64,000 nt of DNA from Chitinophaga pinensis (GTDB taxonomy: Bacteria > Bacteroidota > Bacteroidia > Chitinophagales > CAMDFR01), in NCBI GenBank assembly GCA_945897725.1, contig CAMDFR010000014.1, positions 1 to 64,000 on the forward strand. The letters are read 5' to 3'. The notes under the pieces were generated by a model. That model worked only from the letters and a program-made list of their open reading frames with translations. It ran no database searches and had not been told where the DNA came from. The translations under genes and the position numbers were made by a program. This document shows, in pieces, positions 1 through 8,605 of the stretch (within the stretch, counting starts at the first letter, position 1; each line of letters starts with the position of its first letter).

Positions 1-10
1 GTATCCAATG

Positions 11-95
11 GAAGAGCTTTCGGGCAGGGATAGTAGCGGTATCCAATGCCTGTCTCTGCATTGATACAAGTGTATAGCCCGGCTGCCCGCCTATA
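11..95. repeat. GC-rich intergenic island (copy A)
   Basis: This short GC-rich block stands out in AT-rich flanks. Read on the minus strand it contains CCGCTACTATCCCTG, close to the CCGCTTCAATCCCTT core of the copy near 29.7 kb, and GGGCTAT upstream of it. No reading frame is supported. I read it as one member of a dispersed non-coding family in this genome; the relationship is by eye. Confidence 0.4.
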
Positions 96-102
96 CAATA
101 AA

Positions 103-132
103 AAAACCTTGTCCATTACTAGACAAGGTTTT
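103..132 (-). terminator. Rho-independent terminator after tRNA-Arg
   Basis: AAAACCTTGTC (103-113) and GACAAGGTTTT (122-132) form a perfect 11-bp stem around an 8-nt loop. On the minus strand the stem is followed by a T-rich run, so it should end the tRNA-Arg transcript about 6 nt past the tRNA 3' end. Confidence 0.85.
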
Positions 133-137
133 CGGTG

Positions 138-211
138 TATTCCCAACAGGATTCGAACCTGTGACCTACGGTTTAGAAAACCGTTGCTCTATCCAGCTGA
201 GCTATAGGAAC
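138..211 (-). tRNA. tRNA-Arg (anticodon UCU)
   Basis: On the minus strand a full cloverleaf can be drawn. The acceptor arm is GTTCCTA/TGGGAAT, the D arm carries AGCTCAGCTGG, the anticodon stem ACGGT/ACCGT encloses the loop TTTCTAA (anticodon TCT), and the T arm is ACAGGTTCGAATCCTGT. The first acceptor pair is G-U. No CCA is encoded. It decodes AGA/AGG. A -7 promoter box lies about 57 nt upstream and a strong terminator directly downstream, so it looks monocistronic. Confidence 0.95.
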
Positions 212-267
212 ATTTAGTTTTGTAAAAAATGAAGCCTTTCCCGACCTCCTCTCCATTAAAACGAGTG

Positions 268-275
268 CAAAAGTA
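268..275 (-). promoter_or_regulatory. -7 promoter box for tRNA-Arg
   Basis: The minus strand reads TACTTTTG, a perfect match to the Bacteroidota TAnnTTTG box, about 57 nt before the tRNA 5' end. I see no clear -33 TTTG. Confidence 0.6.
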
Positions 276-305
276 GCGAATTATTTCGACTAAAAAAAGC
301 CTTTA

Positions 306-998
306 TTAAAAAATATACATCGTGCGCAAACTGAGTACATTATTCCATTGTTTGCTATTCTTTAGATTGCCATCGGCCATGCCAATACCAATGGGGGCCA
401 TAGAATAGCCAAAACGTCCTTGAATGCCAATCACTTTTTTGATGATAAAAGTGACGTGACCAATGAATTGAAAATCATACTTTTTGTAACCTGCCACATA
501 ATTGTCATTACTGATATAAGAACCATTTGGCAACTTCAATTGACCTGTATCATAGCCAAAAATATCGTAGGTGGCTTGTTTTTTACGAATGAGTCCTCCA
601 AAAGAAAAGCCTAGTCCAAAAATGGCTATTTTTTTATCATGAAAGTTAAACATAATAGGTGCTTCGGCATAATCGAGCTGAATGACACGTGAAGACACTT
701 TGGAGGTACTCAACTGACTGCGAGCGCCTTTCATCGAATAGAGCAATTCGGCACTGATGGAGAACTTCTTTTTGATCATAGCAAAGGCACCTACCCCACC
801 ATTAAAACCAAATTTATAATAGCCCCCCATTCTATCGCCATCCACTTGAGATACATTGAAGCCTGCAATGACCATACCCTTGAAACGTCTATTATCCTTG
901 GCATTCTCATCATCGGAGCTTGATTTTGAGCTTGTGCTTGTTTGTGCCTGAATGAAACAAGAAAGAATTAAAAAGATTGACAAACAAATATTTCTCAT
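306..998 (-). CDS. PorT-like outer-membrane beta-barrel protein
   Basis: This 230-residue protein has an N-terminal signal peptide (about residues 1-18, ending in IQAQ). The mature part starts with a Ser/Asp-rich linker and continues with alternating aromatic/glycine strands (for example GFNGGVGAFAMIKKKFSIS, then the C-terminal half). This is typical of the Bacteroidota outer membrane protein beta-barrel domain family (PF13568-like, PorT type). Such proteins sit in the outer membrane with 8-10 strands, and most have no assigned role. The last residues (LSLRTMYIF) end in Phe, as BAM substrates do. It starts at an ATG (996-998) and is divergent from the 1047 gene. The family call is by strand pattern, not by a catalytic motif; a type IX secretion role is not implied. 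Confidence 0.65.
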   Translation of the reverse strand: MRNICLSIFLILSCFIQAQTSTSSKSSSDDENAKDNRRFKGMVIAGFNVSQVDGDRMGGYYKFGFNGGVGAFAMIKKKFSISAELLYSMKGARSQLSTSKVSSRVIQLDYAEAPIMFNFHDKKIAIFGLGFSFGGLIRKKQATYDIFGYDTGQLKLPNGSYISNDNYVAGYKKYDFQFIGHVTFIIKKVIGIQGRFGYSMAPIGIGMADGNLKNSKQWNNVLSLRTMYIF

Positions 999-1005
999 AG
1001 TGTAT

Positions 1006-1013
1006 TATCTTTG
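1006..1013 (+). promoter_or_regulatory. -7 promoter box for the 1047-2094 gene pair
   Basis: TATCTTTG matches TAnnTTTG, with the first ATG 33 nt further on. A TTG at 977-979 is too far away (26 nt spacer) to be a convincing -33 element. Confidence 0.5.
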
Positions 1014-1046
1014 ACTTTATAACGAAAAAACAGGTTTTCTATTATT

Positions 1047-1325
1047 ATGCTCAAATATACGGCAAGTACACTAAATAAAATTCAGGAAATCATCAAAGAA
1101 TGTGGTTATATCTTACGTTACGAGAAGGGCAATTTCAAATCTGGCTATTGTGTATTGCAAGATAAAAGAGTGATTGTGATCAATAAATATTTCGAAACAG
1201 AAGCACGAATCAATAGCTTGATAGAAATACTTCCTACGCTTGATATTCGGCTCGATGAACTCAGTGAAGTATCTCGTAAGTTTTTAGAAAAAATCAATCA
1301 GCAAGAAATCAGTTTTGAAAAATAA
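1047..1325 (+). CDS. Small conserved hypothetical protein
   Basis: This 92-residue soluble protein has no signal peptide or membrane segment. The N-terminal half (IQEIIKECGYILRYEKGNF, then SGYCVLQDKRVIVINKYF) looks like a small alpha/beta fold and the C-terminal half is a helix rich in Glu and Lys. I recognise it only as the sort of small protein that often precedes phosphoesterase or lipoate genes in Bacteroidota. Its stop overlaps the TTG start of the downstream metallo-hydrolase by 11 nt, so the two are probably translated together from the promoter at 1006. No function can be given. Confidence 0.7.
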   Translation: MLKYTASTLNKIQEIIKECGYILRYEKGNFKSGYCVLQDKRVIVINKYFETEARINSLIEILPTLDIRLDELSEVSRKFLEKINQQEISFEK

Positions 1326-2094
1326 ACAGTCTTTATCTATTACTTTTTTAGGCACTGGGACTTCCAGTGGTGTGCCCATGATTGGCTGCGACTGCAGTGT
1401 TTGCATGTCGAAGGATAGCAAGGACAAAAGACTACGAACAGCTGTTTTGATTGAGGCAGCAAACAATGTTTTCACCATAGATATCGGTCCAGATTTTCGT
1501 CAACAAATGCTTCGAGAGAAGGTCCAAAAGCTAGATGCTGCCATTATTACACATGCCCACAAAGATCATGTGGGAGGTATTGATGAGGTGCGGGCATTTA
1601 ATTTTAAATCGGGAAGCGAGTTTCATCTATACACCGAAGCGCTTGCTGCAGAAAGCATACAAGCACAGTACGACTATATTTTTAAGGCAACCGATTATCC
1701 GGGTATTCCTAAAATAAAACTTCATATTATTGATGAGCAGCCTTTTGATGTCAATGGTATCAAGATAATACCGATTCGGTTAATGCACTATCGCCTGCCA
1801 GTCCTTGGTTTCAGGATTCATGATTTCACCTATATCACCGATGCCAATCATATTTCTGATGAAGAAATAGCAAAACTAAAAGGCACAAAAGTATTGGTAT
1901 TAAATGCTTTGCGCAAAGAACAGCACATCTCCCATTTTACATTGGACGAAGCCATTGCCCTTGCTAAAAAAGTAGCTGCAGAAAAAACCTATTTTGTACA
2001 TATGAGTCATCAAATGGGCAAGCATGAAGAGGTTTCCAAAGAACTGCCGAGCAATATGTTCTTCGCATACGATGGTCTTAAAATAGAGGTCTAA
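1315..2094 (+). CDS. MBL-fold metallo-hydrolase (PhnP/RNase Z-like)
   Basis: This 259-residue cytosolic phosphodiesterase-type enzyme has the metallo-beta-lactamase fold. The HxHxDH zinc motif is at residues 80-85 (HAHKDH), preceded by the family signature LGTGTSSGVP near residues 12-21. Further metal ligands are likely in YITDANHIS and YFVHMSHQMG. Three cysteines (CDCSVC, residues 25-30) form the extra metal site seen in PhnP-like cyclic phosphodiesterases. The start is the TTG at 1315, inside the end of the upstream gene; the next ATG lies after the conserved glycine loop and would truncate the fold. The substrate is unknown: cyclic nucleotides or phosphoribosyl cyclic phosphate are the family precedents, but no phn genes lie nearby. 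Confidence 0.85.
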   Translation: MKNKQSLSITFLGTGTSSGVPMIGCDCSVCMSKDSKDKRLRTAVLIEAANNVFTIDIGPDFRQQMLREKVQKLDAAIITHAHKDHVGGIDEVRAFNFKSGSEFHLYTEALAAESIQAQYDYIFKATDYPGIPKIKLHIIDEQPFDVNGIKIIPIRLMHYRLPVLGFRIHDFTYITDANHISDEEIAKLKGTKVLVLNALRKEQHISHFTLDEAIALAKKVAAEKTYFVHMSHQMGKHEEVSKELPSNMFFAYDGLKIEV

Positions 2095-2155
2095 GTCGCT
2101 CTTAGCCTCCCCTCCCACTTATCGATTTTAACTATACCAAAGGGCATCGCTGCGT

Positions 2156-2163
2156 TAGTTTTG
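2156..2163 (+). promoter_or_regulatory. -7 promoter box for the HhH protein
   Basis: TAGTTTTG matches TAnnTTTG 28 nt before the ATG at 2191. No convincing -33 box is present. Confidence 0.45.
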
Positions 2164-2190
2164 ATTTTTTCATAAAAAGTCAATCGTACC

Positions 2191-3096
2191 ATGTTAGAAA
2201 TATGGAAAGAATTTTTGTTGTATAATAAGGGCGAACGACGCTCCATCATTACCCTTTGCTTGCTATTGGCACTTTCTACCATTTTTTTTGTATTGATCCC
2301 CTATCTCTTTCCACCTAAAGTGATGCCCATTAAAATCACTGAAATACAGGATAGTCAGGATAAAAAAGGAACAGAGACTTATGTGCATCAGAGCTATGAT
2401 GCATCAAAAACAAATAACACAACAAGTTTGCACGTAAATGCCTCCTTTGACCCAAATACGGTGCAGGCAGACATGCTCACTTCCTTTGGCTTAGCCCCTA
2501 AACTAATCAAGACCTGGATGAATTATACCAGTAAAGGAGGTATCTTTAAAGTGAAGGAAGACCTACAAAAGCTATATGGTATGAATGATGCCTGTTATGA
2601 AGCCTTAGCACCTAATGTGCTCATTCCAGAGCAATCAATCAAAAAGCAAGTCTATAATGCGCCTACAGCCATGGTGTATGAAAAGAAAGCCTTACATATC
2701 AATTTGAATAGCGCAGATACCAATGAATTAAAGCGTTTGCCGATGATAGGAAGTGGAAGAGCGAAGAAGATGATCACTTATAGAAATCTCTTGGGTGGCT
2801 ATGTAGCTGTATCACAATTAAAAGAAGTGTATGGTTTCAATGACAGCATTTATGATGCGATTAAGAGCCTTGTTTTTGTGGAAGTAGGATTCGTTCCAAA
2901 CAAGATATTTATTAATAAAATGGACAACAAAGAAATATCTAAGCATCCTTATTTTCGAACTGTTGCAAACCTAATCGTTAGCTACAGAAAGGAACACGGC
3001 GTTTTTAAGAATGAAAAGGAGCTCCATAAAATGATGGCCTTAGATGAGGCGACAATTTTAAGAATAATACCGTATATAAACTTTGATGCTGATTAA
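2191..3096 (+). CDS. Membrane-anchored helix-hairpin-helix (ComEA-like) protein
   Basis: This 301-residue protein has one membrane segment at about residues 18-38, then a polar linker and three helix-hairpin-helix-like modules. The first follows FDPNTVQADML, the second is the clearest (INLNSADTNELKRLPMIGSG, a canonical ComEA-type HhH), and the third is C-terminal with the FRTVANLIVSYR pattern. The HhH repeats suggest sequence-independent DNA binding at the cytoplasmic membrane or in the periplasm, as in competence protein ComEA, but ComEA is much shorter and no other competence gene is adjacent. In Bacteroidota these multi-HhH proteins are common and mostly uncharacterised. A -7 box sits just upstream, so it has its own promoter. 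Confidence 0.75.
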   Translation: MLEIWKEFLLYNKGERRSIITLCLLLALSTIFFVLIPYLFPPKVMPIKITEIQDSQDKKGTETYVHQSYDASKTNNTTSLHVNASFDPNTVQADMLTSFGLAPKLIKTWMNYTSKGGIFKVKEDLQKLYGMNDACYEALAPNVLIPEQSIKKQVYNAPTAMVYEKKALHINLNSADTNELKRLPMIGSGRAKKMITYRNLLGGYVAVSQLKEVYGFNDSIYDAIKSLVFVEVGFVPNKIFINKMDNKEISKHPYFRTVANLIVSYRKEHGVFKNEKELHKMMALDEATILRIIPYINFDAD

Positions 3097-3114
3097 GTTG
3101 ACCGAAAAAAACAC

Positions 3115-3122
3115 TATATTTG
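3115..3122 (+). promoter_or_regulatory. -7 promoter box for acyl-CoA dehydrogenase
   Basis: TATATTTG followed by C is a textbook Bacteroidota -7 element. A TTG lies at 3098-3100 but the spacer (14 nt) is short. Confidence 0.6.
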
Positions 3123-3176
3123 CACGCTAAAATGACAGGTTTTTTAACATTATTTACAACATAACAAGGGACAAAG

Positions 3177-4322
3177 ATGGATTTTGAACAAACAGAAAGT
3201 GCTCGAATGGTAGCACAAACAGCCAAAGATTTTGCCGAAAAAGAGATCAGACCTTATTTGATGGATTGGGACGAAAGCCAAACCCTACCCTTAGATTGTC
3301 TAAGAAAAATGGGTGAATTGGGCTTAATGGGTATTTTAGTTCCAGAAGAATATGGCGGCGCAGGCCTAGGTTATTTTGAATATGTAAATGGCATTGTGGA
3401 AATTGCTAAAGTATGTGGTTCAGTTGGATTATCAATGGCTGCGCACAATTCACTTTGTTCAAATCATATTCTAAGCTTTGGCAATGAAGCACAGAAGAAA
3501 AAATATTTACCAAAGCTTGCTACTGCTGAACATTTAGGCGCTTGGGCATTGACAGAACCTAATACAGGTAGCGATGCGATGCGTATGAAATGTACGGCCA
3601 AAAAAGAGGGAAACGAATGGGTATTGAATGGTACCAAATGTTGGATCACTCATGGCAAGAGCAGTGATATTATTGTTGCTATTGTTAGAACGGGAGAATT
3701 ATTGGATAGTCATGGTATGACCACTTTCGTTATCGAAAGAACAAATCCTGGTATCAAAGCTGGTAAGAAAGAAAATAAATTAGGAATGCGTGCTTCAGAA
3801 ACTGCCGAAGTCATTTTTGATAATTGTAGAGTGAGTGAAGATGCAATCCTTGGTAAAGAAGGCGAAGGATTTCAACAAGCCATGAAAATTTTAGATGGTG
3901 GTAGAATTTCTATTGCTGCACTTGGTTTAGGTATTGCTAAAGGAGCGCTAGAAGCTTCTATTAAATATGCGAAAGAAAGAGAGCAATTCGGTCAACCGAT
4001 TGCACATTTCCAAGCCATTGGATTTAAATTAGCAGACATGGCCATGCAAATTGAAGCAGGCGAGCTATTGACCTTCCAAGCAGCAGACGCAAAGAATAAA
4101 GGCAAGAAAGTAACCAAGTTAGGTGCTTTTGCTAAATACCATACCTCTGAAGTAGCCGTTTCTGTGGCAAATGATGCGGTACAAATTTTTGGTGGCTATG
4201 GCTATACAAAAGATTTTCCTGTAGAGAAATTTTATAGAGATTCTAAATTATGCACCATTGGCGAAGGAACTTCTGAGATTCAAAAATTAGTGATCGCAAG
4301 AGAATTATTGAAAGGAAATTAA
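3177..4322 (+). CDS. Acyl-CoA dehydrogenase (short-chain/butyryl type)
   Basis: This 381-residue FAD enzyme catalyses alpha,beta-dehydrogenation of acyl-CoA in beta-oxidation or branched-chain amino acid breakdown and passes electrons to ETF. The N-terminal helical domain is followed by the flavin-binding signature AWALTEPNTGSD near residues 122-133 and the middle beta-domain (WITHGKSSD). The C-terminal domain has the FQAIGFKLADM and YGYTKDFPVEKFYRD signatures. The catalytic base is Glu363 in GEGTSEIQ, where short-chain enzymes keep it. Length and motifs match Bcd/SCAD. It is monocistronic: a clear -7 box lies upstream and a strong terminator downstream. Confidence 0.93.
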   Translation: MDFEQTESARMVAQTAKDFAEKEIRPYLMDWDESQTLPLDCLRKMGELGLMGILVPEEYGGAGLGYFEYVNGIVEIAKVCGSVGLSMAAHNSLCSNHILSFGNEAQKKKYLPKLATAEHLGAWALTEPNTGSDAMRMKCTAKKEGNEWVLNGTKCWITHGKSSDIIVAIVRTGELLDSHGMTTFVIERTNPGIKAGKKENKLGMRASETAEVIFDNCRVSEDAILGKEGEGFQQAMKILDGGRISIAALGLGIAKGALEASIKYAKEREQFGQPIAHFQAIGFKLADMAMQIEAGELLTFQAADAKNKGKKVTKLGAFAKYHTSEVAVSVANDAVQIFGGYGYTKDFPVEKFYRDSKLCTIGEGTSEIQKLVIARELLKGN

Positions 4323-4355
4323 GCAATCAATATTCTAAACATATACACCCCCATT

Positions 4356-4394
4356 AGGCAAAACTGAATTTATTTCTGTTTTGCCTTTTTTTTT
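4356..4394 (+). terminator. Rho-independent terminator after acyl-CoA dehydrogenase
   Basis: AGGCAAAAC (4356-4364) pairs with GTTTTGCCT (4378-4386), followed by a run of Ts through 4394. It ends the acyl-CoA dehydrogenase transcript. Confidence 0.8.
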
Positions 4395-4453
4395 GATGCA
4401 CAGAATCATTCTTCCATCTCAACTTAGAAAAATCACTCCGGAAAAAATGATTG

Positions 4454-4461
4454 TATATTTG
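4454..4461 (+). promoter_or_regulatory. -7 promoter box for TauE/SafE gene
   Basis: TATATTTG ends 8 nt before the ATG at 4469. The predicted start of transcription therefore falls at or next to the start codon, suggesting a leaderless message. No -33 TTTG is obvious. Confidence 0.5.
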
Positions 4462-4468
4462 TATGCAA

Positions 4469-5386
4469 ATGGACATTAACCAAATCTTAGGATATATCAC
4501 TGCATTATTTATCGGTATTACGCTAGGAATATTTGGTGGTGGTGGTTCCATACTCACACTTCCTGTTTTAGTATACTTAATTGGTACCGAATCAACCTTA
4601 GGTATTGTATACTCTATGCTTATTGTTGGGGTGACCACCTTTGTTGGGGCCATCAATGCCTATCTCAAAAAGACCTTAAACCTGAAGGCTGCCTATTCCT
4701 TTGGAATTCCATCCGTCATTGCTGTTTTCCTGACAAGAAAATTTATTACACCTTGGATAGAAGAAGGAGTTTGGATGATTGGCTCTTATGAATTATTAGG
4801 CAAACATTTATTGATGATTCTATTCGCCTTACTGATGATCATTGTCGCCTTATTTATGATTTTCAAAAAAAACAAGGAAGAAGAATTGTTGAAAGACAAT
4901 CGTAAGAGATTCTATTTCGGTATTGTATTAAAAGCGCTCTTGGTTGGATTTATTTCTGGACTGATTGGTGCAGGTGGCGGATTTGTAATCGTTCCAGCCA
5001 TGATCGCCTTTTATAAATTAGATACAAAAAAAGCCATAGGCACTTCGATGATCATTATTTCTGGCAATTCATTGGTCGGTTTTTTAGGCTATTTCATCAA
5101 CTATATACTTAATGATCTTGCCAAAAACAGTGTAGAATTAATGCCTGCATTAGGGAATTATTTAAAATACAATCATAGCCTTTCTTTCTATCATGTAACA
5201 GCATATTATGCAAATATGGATTGGAGTTTTCTTTCTATCTTTACCTTCATCTGCACCATAGGCGTGATTCTTGGCGCTAAAATTGCACAAAATATCAATA
5301 GCAAAAATCTAAAAAGAGCATTTGGCTTCTTTGTCTTGGGAATGGGTATTTTTGTTTTCGCTTATGAATTTTATCTAAAAAAATAA
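4469..5386 (+). CDS. TauE/SafE family sulfite/anion exporter
   Basis: This integral membrane protein of about 305 residues (from the ATG at 4469; an earlier ATG lies at 4463) has about eight transmembrane segments in two halves. Each half carries the family's glycine-rich motif: GIFGGGGSILTLPVLVY near residue 21 and GLIGAGGGFVIVPAMI in the second half. TauE/SafE proteins export sulfite, sulfoacetate or other organosulfur anions. In Bacteroidota they are common without a defined substrate, and no sulfur genes are adjacent here. The central loop (KKNKEEELLKDNRKR) is cytosolic and very basic. It is convergent with the B12 lipoprotein gene, the two stops overlapping by 12 bp. Confidence 0.87.
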   Translation: MDINQILGYITALFIGITLGIFGGGGSILTLPVLVYLIGTESTLGIVYSMLIVGVTTFVGAINAYLKKTLNLKAAYSFGIPSVIAVFLTRKFITPWIEEGVWMIGSYELLGKHLLMILFALLMIIVALFMIFKKNKEEELLKDNRKRFYFGIVLKALLVGFISGLIGAGGGFVIVPAMIAFYKLDTKKAIGTSMIIISGNSLVGFLGYFINYILNDLAKNSVELMPALGNYLKYNHSLSFYHVTAYYANMDWSFLSIFTFICTIGVILGAKIAQNINSKNLKRAFGFFVLGMGIFVFAYEFYLKK

Positions 5387-6406
5387 AAAGCAACTAGGGA
5401 TGATGCCCGCATCAAATTGAGATTGTAATTGTCCTGCTTTATTATATCTATAGATCGTTCCACTTTGTACATAATCTTTGGCATCTGACACATAAACATC
5501 GCCATTGCTCGGATCGATTTCTACACCATAGATATTGGTAGTAGATGCAGAGATAAAAGGAGTTGATGGCATACTACTTGCCTCGATAGACATATTAAAA
5601 ACATCGGTATTCACATAATAAAGTTGGTCTCCTTCACTATTCACTTTTAAACATCTAGGCGATGCCCCACTTACAAAATTAAATTGTCTCTCAATGATAG
5701 GATGAGCGTCAGTAATATTGAGACAAAGCAAGGATGCAGCAATACCCATGGTGCTATTACCTGTGGTCGTAAGCCATAATTTGCCATGTTGATCTTTGAT
5801 AATAGCACTTGCGCCATACCCTATATCAAGACTATCTTCTACCGAATGATTGCCTGTATTCACCACATAAAGGAATCTACTCTTCCTATTACAGACATAG
5901 ACTTTATTGGCCACGCAGATCATTTCTTCTGTCCAACCAATGCAAGGAATGCTCCCTACTTTTTCATAGGAGTTTTGATTGATGATACTGATGGCATTGG
6001 CATATAAATCACTCACATAATAAGTTCCATTCATAGCATCAATGATATATCGAGGCGATTGCAGGGAAGCAATTTCATGCTCCTTCACAAAGCTTTTCGC
6101 ATCACTTATAATAATACGATTTGAATTATTCATCACCATAAATATTTTTCCATTCAAGAAATTCATACTCTGCAACACATCGCCCAGCTTCTCGCGATTG
6201 ATTGTATAGTAGGCATCGTTCCAAATAGAATCTTGTGTTTTAAAATACAGAGAGGCACTTGCATTTCCCCAGGTATAATTCCCTTCGCATCCAACGATGA
6301 GGGTATTGGAACTGAGTGAGAACGGCTTGGTGATTGGCTTTTCGGGCTTACAAGCAAAAAGAATCGTTAGGGCAATGATATAAATAAGGAGGAGGTGTTT
6401 TTTCAT
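5375..6406 (-). CDS. BtuG-like surface lipoprotein, YncE-type beta-propeller
   Basis: This 343-residue lipoprotein has a lipobox ending at Cys19 (ILFAC). The mature part is built of repeated propeller blades, with the YVSDLYANAISIINQ and VYVCNRKSRFLYVVNTG patterns typical of DUF5074/YncE seven-bladed beta-propellers. Its ATG (6406) overlaps the stop of the BtuB-like receptor as ATGA, so the two are translationally coupled under one cobalamin riboswitch. In Bacteroides, BtuG is the surface lipoprotein that captures B12 with very high affinity and caps BtuB. Position, length, lipidation and fold all agree with that role. A start further upstream would add a non-signal extension and is less likely. 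Specificity for B12 is inferred from context. Confidence 0.82.
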   Translation of the reverse strand: MKKHLLLIYIIALTILFACKPEKPITKPFSLSSNTLIVGCEGNYTWGNASASLYFKTQDSIWNDAYYTINREKLGDVLQSMNFLNGKIFMVMNNSNRIIISDAKSFVKEHEIASLQSPRYIIDAMNGTYYVSDLYANAISIINQNSYEKVGSIPCIGWTEEMICVANKVYVCNRKSRFLYVVNTGNHSVEDSLDIGYGASAIIKDQHGKLWLTTTGNSTMGIAASLLCLNITDAHPIIERQFNFVSGASPRCLKVNSEGDQLYYVNTDVFNMSIEASSMPSTPFISASTTNIYGVEIDPSNGDVYVSDAKDYVQSGTIYRYNKAGQLQSQFDAGIIPSCFLFF

Positions 6407-8322
6407 GGTTTGAATTCGTGCTGGCATTTAATAATAATTCCTACTTTATAATTTCTTCGGGGCATGGGTCTGCTTTCTATCATATAATATCTGCTATTAT
6501 AAAGATTGTCTATTCCAAGGCTTAACATAAACTCAAACTCCTTACAGTGCATTGTTTTTGTCAATAAAACATTCGCCGTTTGAAAAGCTGCTAAAGCGTT
6601 TTTATGATCAGTGCTCGTGTATCGCTTGCTGGTATATTGATGCGTGTATTGCAAAAGAAAGCCTGCATAGCTCGTAGAAATACTGGAATATACTTTATGC
6701 AATGGTTCGTATATCAATTGCTTTTTGTTTGCCACATCATTCACTTGATGACTGCTGAGCTGAGTAGAAATATTGAATTGATAACCTGCATACACATTCA
6801 TGACAAATTTGCGCAACGTATAACGCAGAGAAATATCTTCTTGGATACCACGAGAAAAAACCTTTTTAACATTTTGTGGTGCCCAATATCCTTGTCTAGT
6901 GGGTAGCCAAACAATCCAATCATTGACCCAATAATAAAAATTAGAAAGGGAATTTGAAAAGTAAAAATGACCTGTACTTATCGAATTGTACATCATCCAC
7001 TCTGCACTCCAACCCTTTTCAGGCAACAGTTCACCTTGCCCTCCAGGCACCCAATACAAATCGTTTAGAGTCGGCACCTTAAACAATCGTGCTGCTTTGA
7101 CTTGTAATGTTACAGATTTATGAAATTGATACGTTGCTGCTGCATCAAAAACAAAAGGCGCCAATACTCTGTTATTTAATTGCTGACGAAAAAGAATATT
7201 GGCATACAATTTATCATTTTTGCTTCGATAGGTATAGCTTGTAAGGAAAGCTAAAAAATTTTGTTGTGCTTTGGCATTGCGGTATTCATTCGCTTTGGCA
7301 ATAGCATAATTATTTTCTAGTACAAAACTAAAATCATGCGAGCGATGTAAATTAAAATGGGCCTTAAGCTTCACAATCCATTTGTGAATTCTACTAGTGG
7401 TAGATAAGTTAGCCAAGGGATTTGTATAGATTAATTGATCATAAAAATAGGCCGCACTACTCGAAAAATCTACTTTGTTTTTAAAAATATCATAGCTTAT
7501 AAAAGATCTCAACTGCCTATCTTTTTGAGAAGAGCGATTGATAGATTGAAATTCAGTCACAGGAATTTGTCGATCTGCATCCGTCAAAGCAATGCCCCCT
7601 GAAAGCCAATTTCTATCATTTATAAAGTAATTCCCATTGATGTTTAACTGTTGAATAGCGGCTTTGCCATTTTTTAATCGAATATATTTTTCCGTCGGAT
7701 TTCCATTTTTAAGATAGGGAAAATCATTTTTTGATGTTTCATTTAAATAGTCTGCTTGAATATAGCCTTTCGTTGATTTAAATCCAGCGTAGAGCAATTG
7801 ACGCTGATAGTGAAAACTACCCATATTATTTGCGATAGACATGCTCAAACCATTTTCCTTCATGGGTTTTGAATTCATCTCTAAAGAACCTGCAATGCTT
7901 CCACCACCATCTTTGGCACATGATGCACCATAATTGAGTGTCACATTTTGTGTGCCAGTGCCCAGTCCAATAAGCGAAACATCACTCGTACCATGCATGC
8001 TATTTTGCGTATTGAATCCATTCCACAGCAGCGCCACATGTTGCGACCCAAGGCCACGCATGGACAGTGTAGCCAAAGCTGGTGTTCCATAGGTTTTGAT
8101 CTGTACCGCAGCACTTTGCGTGAGCGTATTGGCCAAACTATTCAGTGGCGCATTCAATGCAATGCTCATTCTCAATTGAGAGATATTGAGTACCCTCAAT
8201 ACTTTGATCGGTTTTTGATCATGAGAAATAAGGGTATTCGGCTGTGGCAATAGCGTATCTGTTTGCGCAAAGGCAAAGCAAGGGATGAGGAGTAGAAACA
8301 GTTTTATAAAACTGCGTTTCAT
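6403..8322 (-). CDS. btuB: BtuB-like TonB-dependent cobalamin receptor
   Basis: This 639-residue outer membrane receptor has a signal peptide (about 1-19, ending FAFAQ), then a TonB plug domain (about 45-165, with TLSMRGLGSQHVALLWNGF) and a 22-strand barrel. It lacks the N-terminal carboxypeptidase-regulatory-like domain of SusC-type receptors, as BtuB proteins do. The 5' leader holds a complete cobalamin riboswitch with its own strong promoter, and the next gene encodes a BtuG-like lipoprotein in a 4-nt overlap. The product therefore almost certainly imports cobalamin or related corrinoids using TonB energy. No btuCDF genes are seen in the window. The barrel's last residues (KCQHEFKP) do not end in Phe, which is unusual. 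Confidence 0.87.
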   Translation of the reverse strand: MKRSFIKLFLLLIPCFAFAQTDTLLPQPNTLISHDQKPIKVLRVLNISQLRMSIALNAPLNSLANTLTQSAAVQIKTYGTPALATLSMRGLGSQHVALLWNGFNTQNSMHGTSDVSLIGLGTGTQNVTLNYGASCAKDGGGSIAGSLEMNSKPMKENGLSMSIANNMGSFHYQRQLLYAGFKSTKGYIQADYLNETSKNDFPYLKNGNPTEKYIRLKNGKAAIQQLNINGNYFINDRNWLSGGIALTDADRQIPVTEFQSINRSSQKDRQLRSFISYDIFKNKVDFSSSAAYFYDQLIYTNPLANLSTTSRIHKWIVKLKAHFNLHRSHDFSFVLENNYAIAKANEYRNAKAQQNFLAFLTSYTYRSKNDKLYANILFRQQLNNRVLAPFVFDAAATYQFHKSVTLQVKAARLFKVPTLNDLYWVPGGQGELLPEKGWSAEWMMYNSISTGHFYFSNSLSNFYYWVNDWIVWLPTRQGYWAPQNVKKVFSRGIQEDISLRYTLRKFVMNVYAGYQFNISTQLSSHQVNDVANKKQLIYEPLHKVYSSISTSYAGFLLQYTHQYTSKRYTSTDHKNALAAFQTANVLLTKTMHCKEFEFMLSLGIDNLYNSRYYMIESRPMPRRNYKVGIIIKCQHEFKP

Positions 8323-8415
8323 TCAAGAGTCATTGTTCCGGCACTATGAAAATAGTTTGAAGAGCATCTATTTTTCATCAGCTTTTATTCCCGAAAGCCC
8401 GGATGTAAAAAATAA

Positions 8416-8600
8416 TATATGGCAGGTCTTCTGACTTTCTCTTTTTTAGTGCCTTCCCGTTTTAAAGCAAACAACAGTGGCGTGAGTAACTAAAAATTTT
8501 TATAGAGATTACAGCAGCGGGTACTGTTCCTGACTTTCACAGGATTCCCTTTTCATCCATTTTGTAATCATTTGCAGGATACAAAATATAGAACCATATA
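8416..8600 (-). ncRNA. Cobalamin (B12) riboswitch
   Basis: On the minus strand all core elements occur in order: AAAGGGAATCCTGTGAAAG, TCAGGAACAGTACCCGCTGC with TGTAA, GCCACTG, ACGGGAAGGC, and the 3' box AGTCAGAAGACCTGCC. The P1 helix can be drawn between TATATGG (complement of 8594-8600) and CCATATA (complement of 8416-8422). The aptamer starts where the promoter at 8606-8637 should begin transcription and ends about 94 nt before the btuB ATG, so it should repress btuB/btuG when B12 is plentiful. I see no T-run terminator in the leader, which favours control of translation. Confidence 0.96.
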
Positions 8601-8605
8601 TGCAT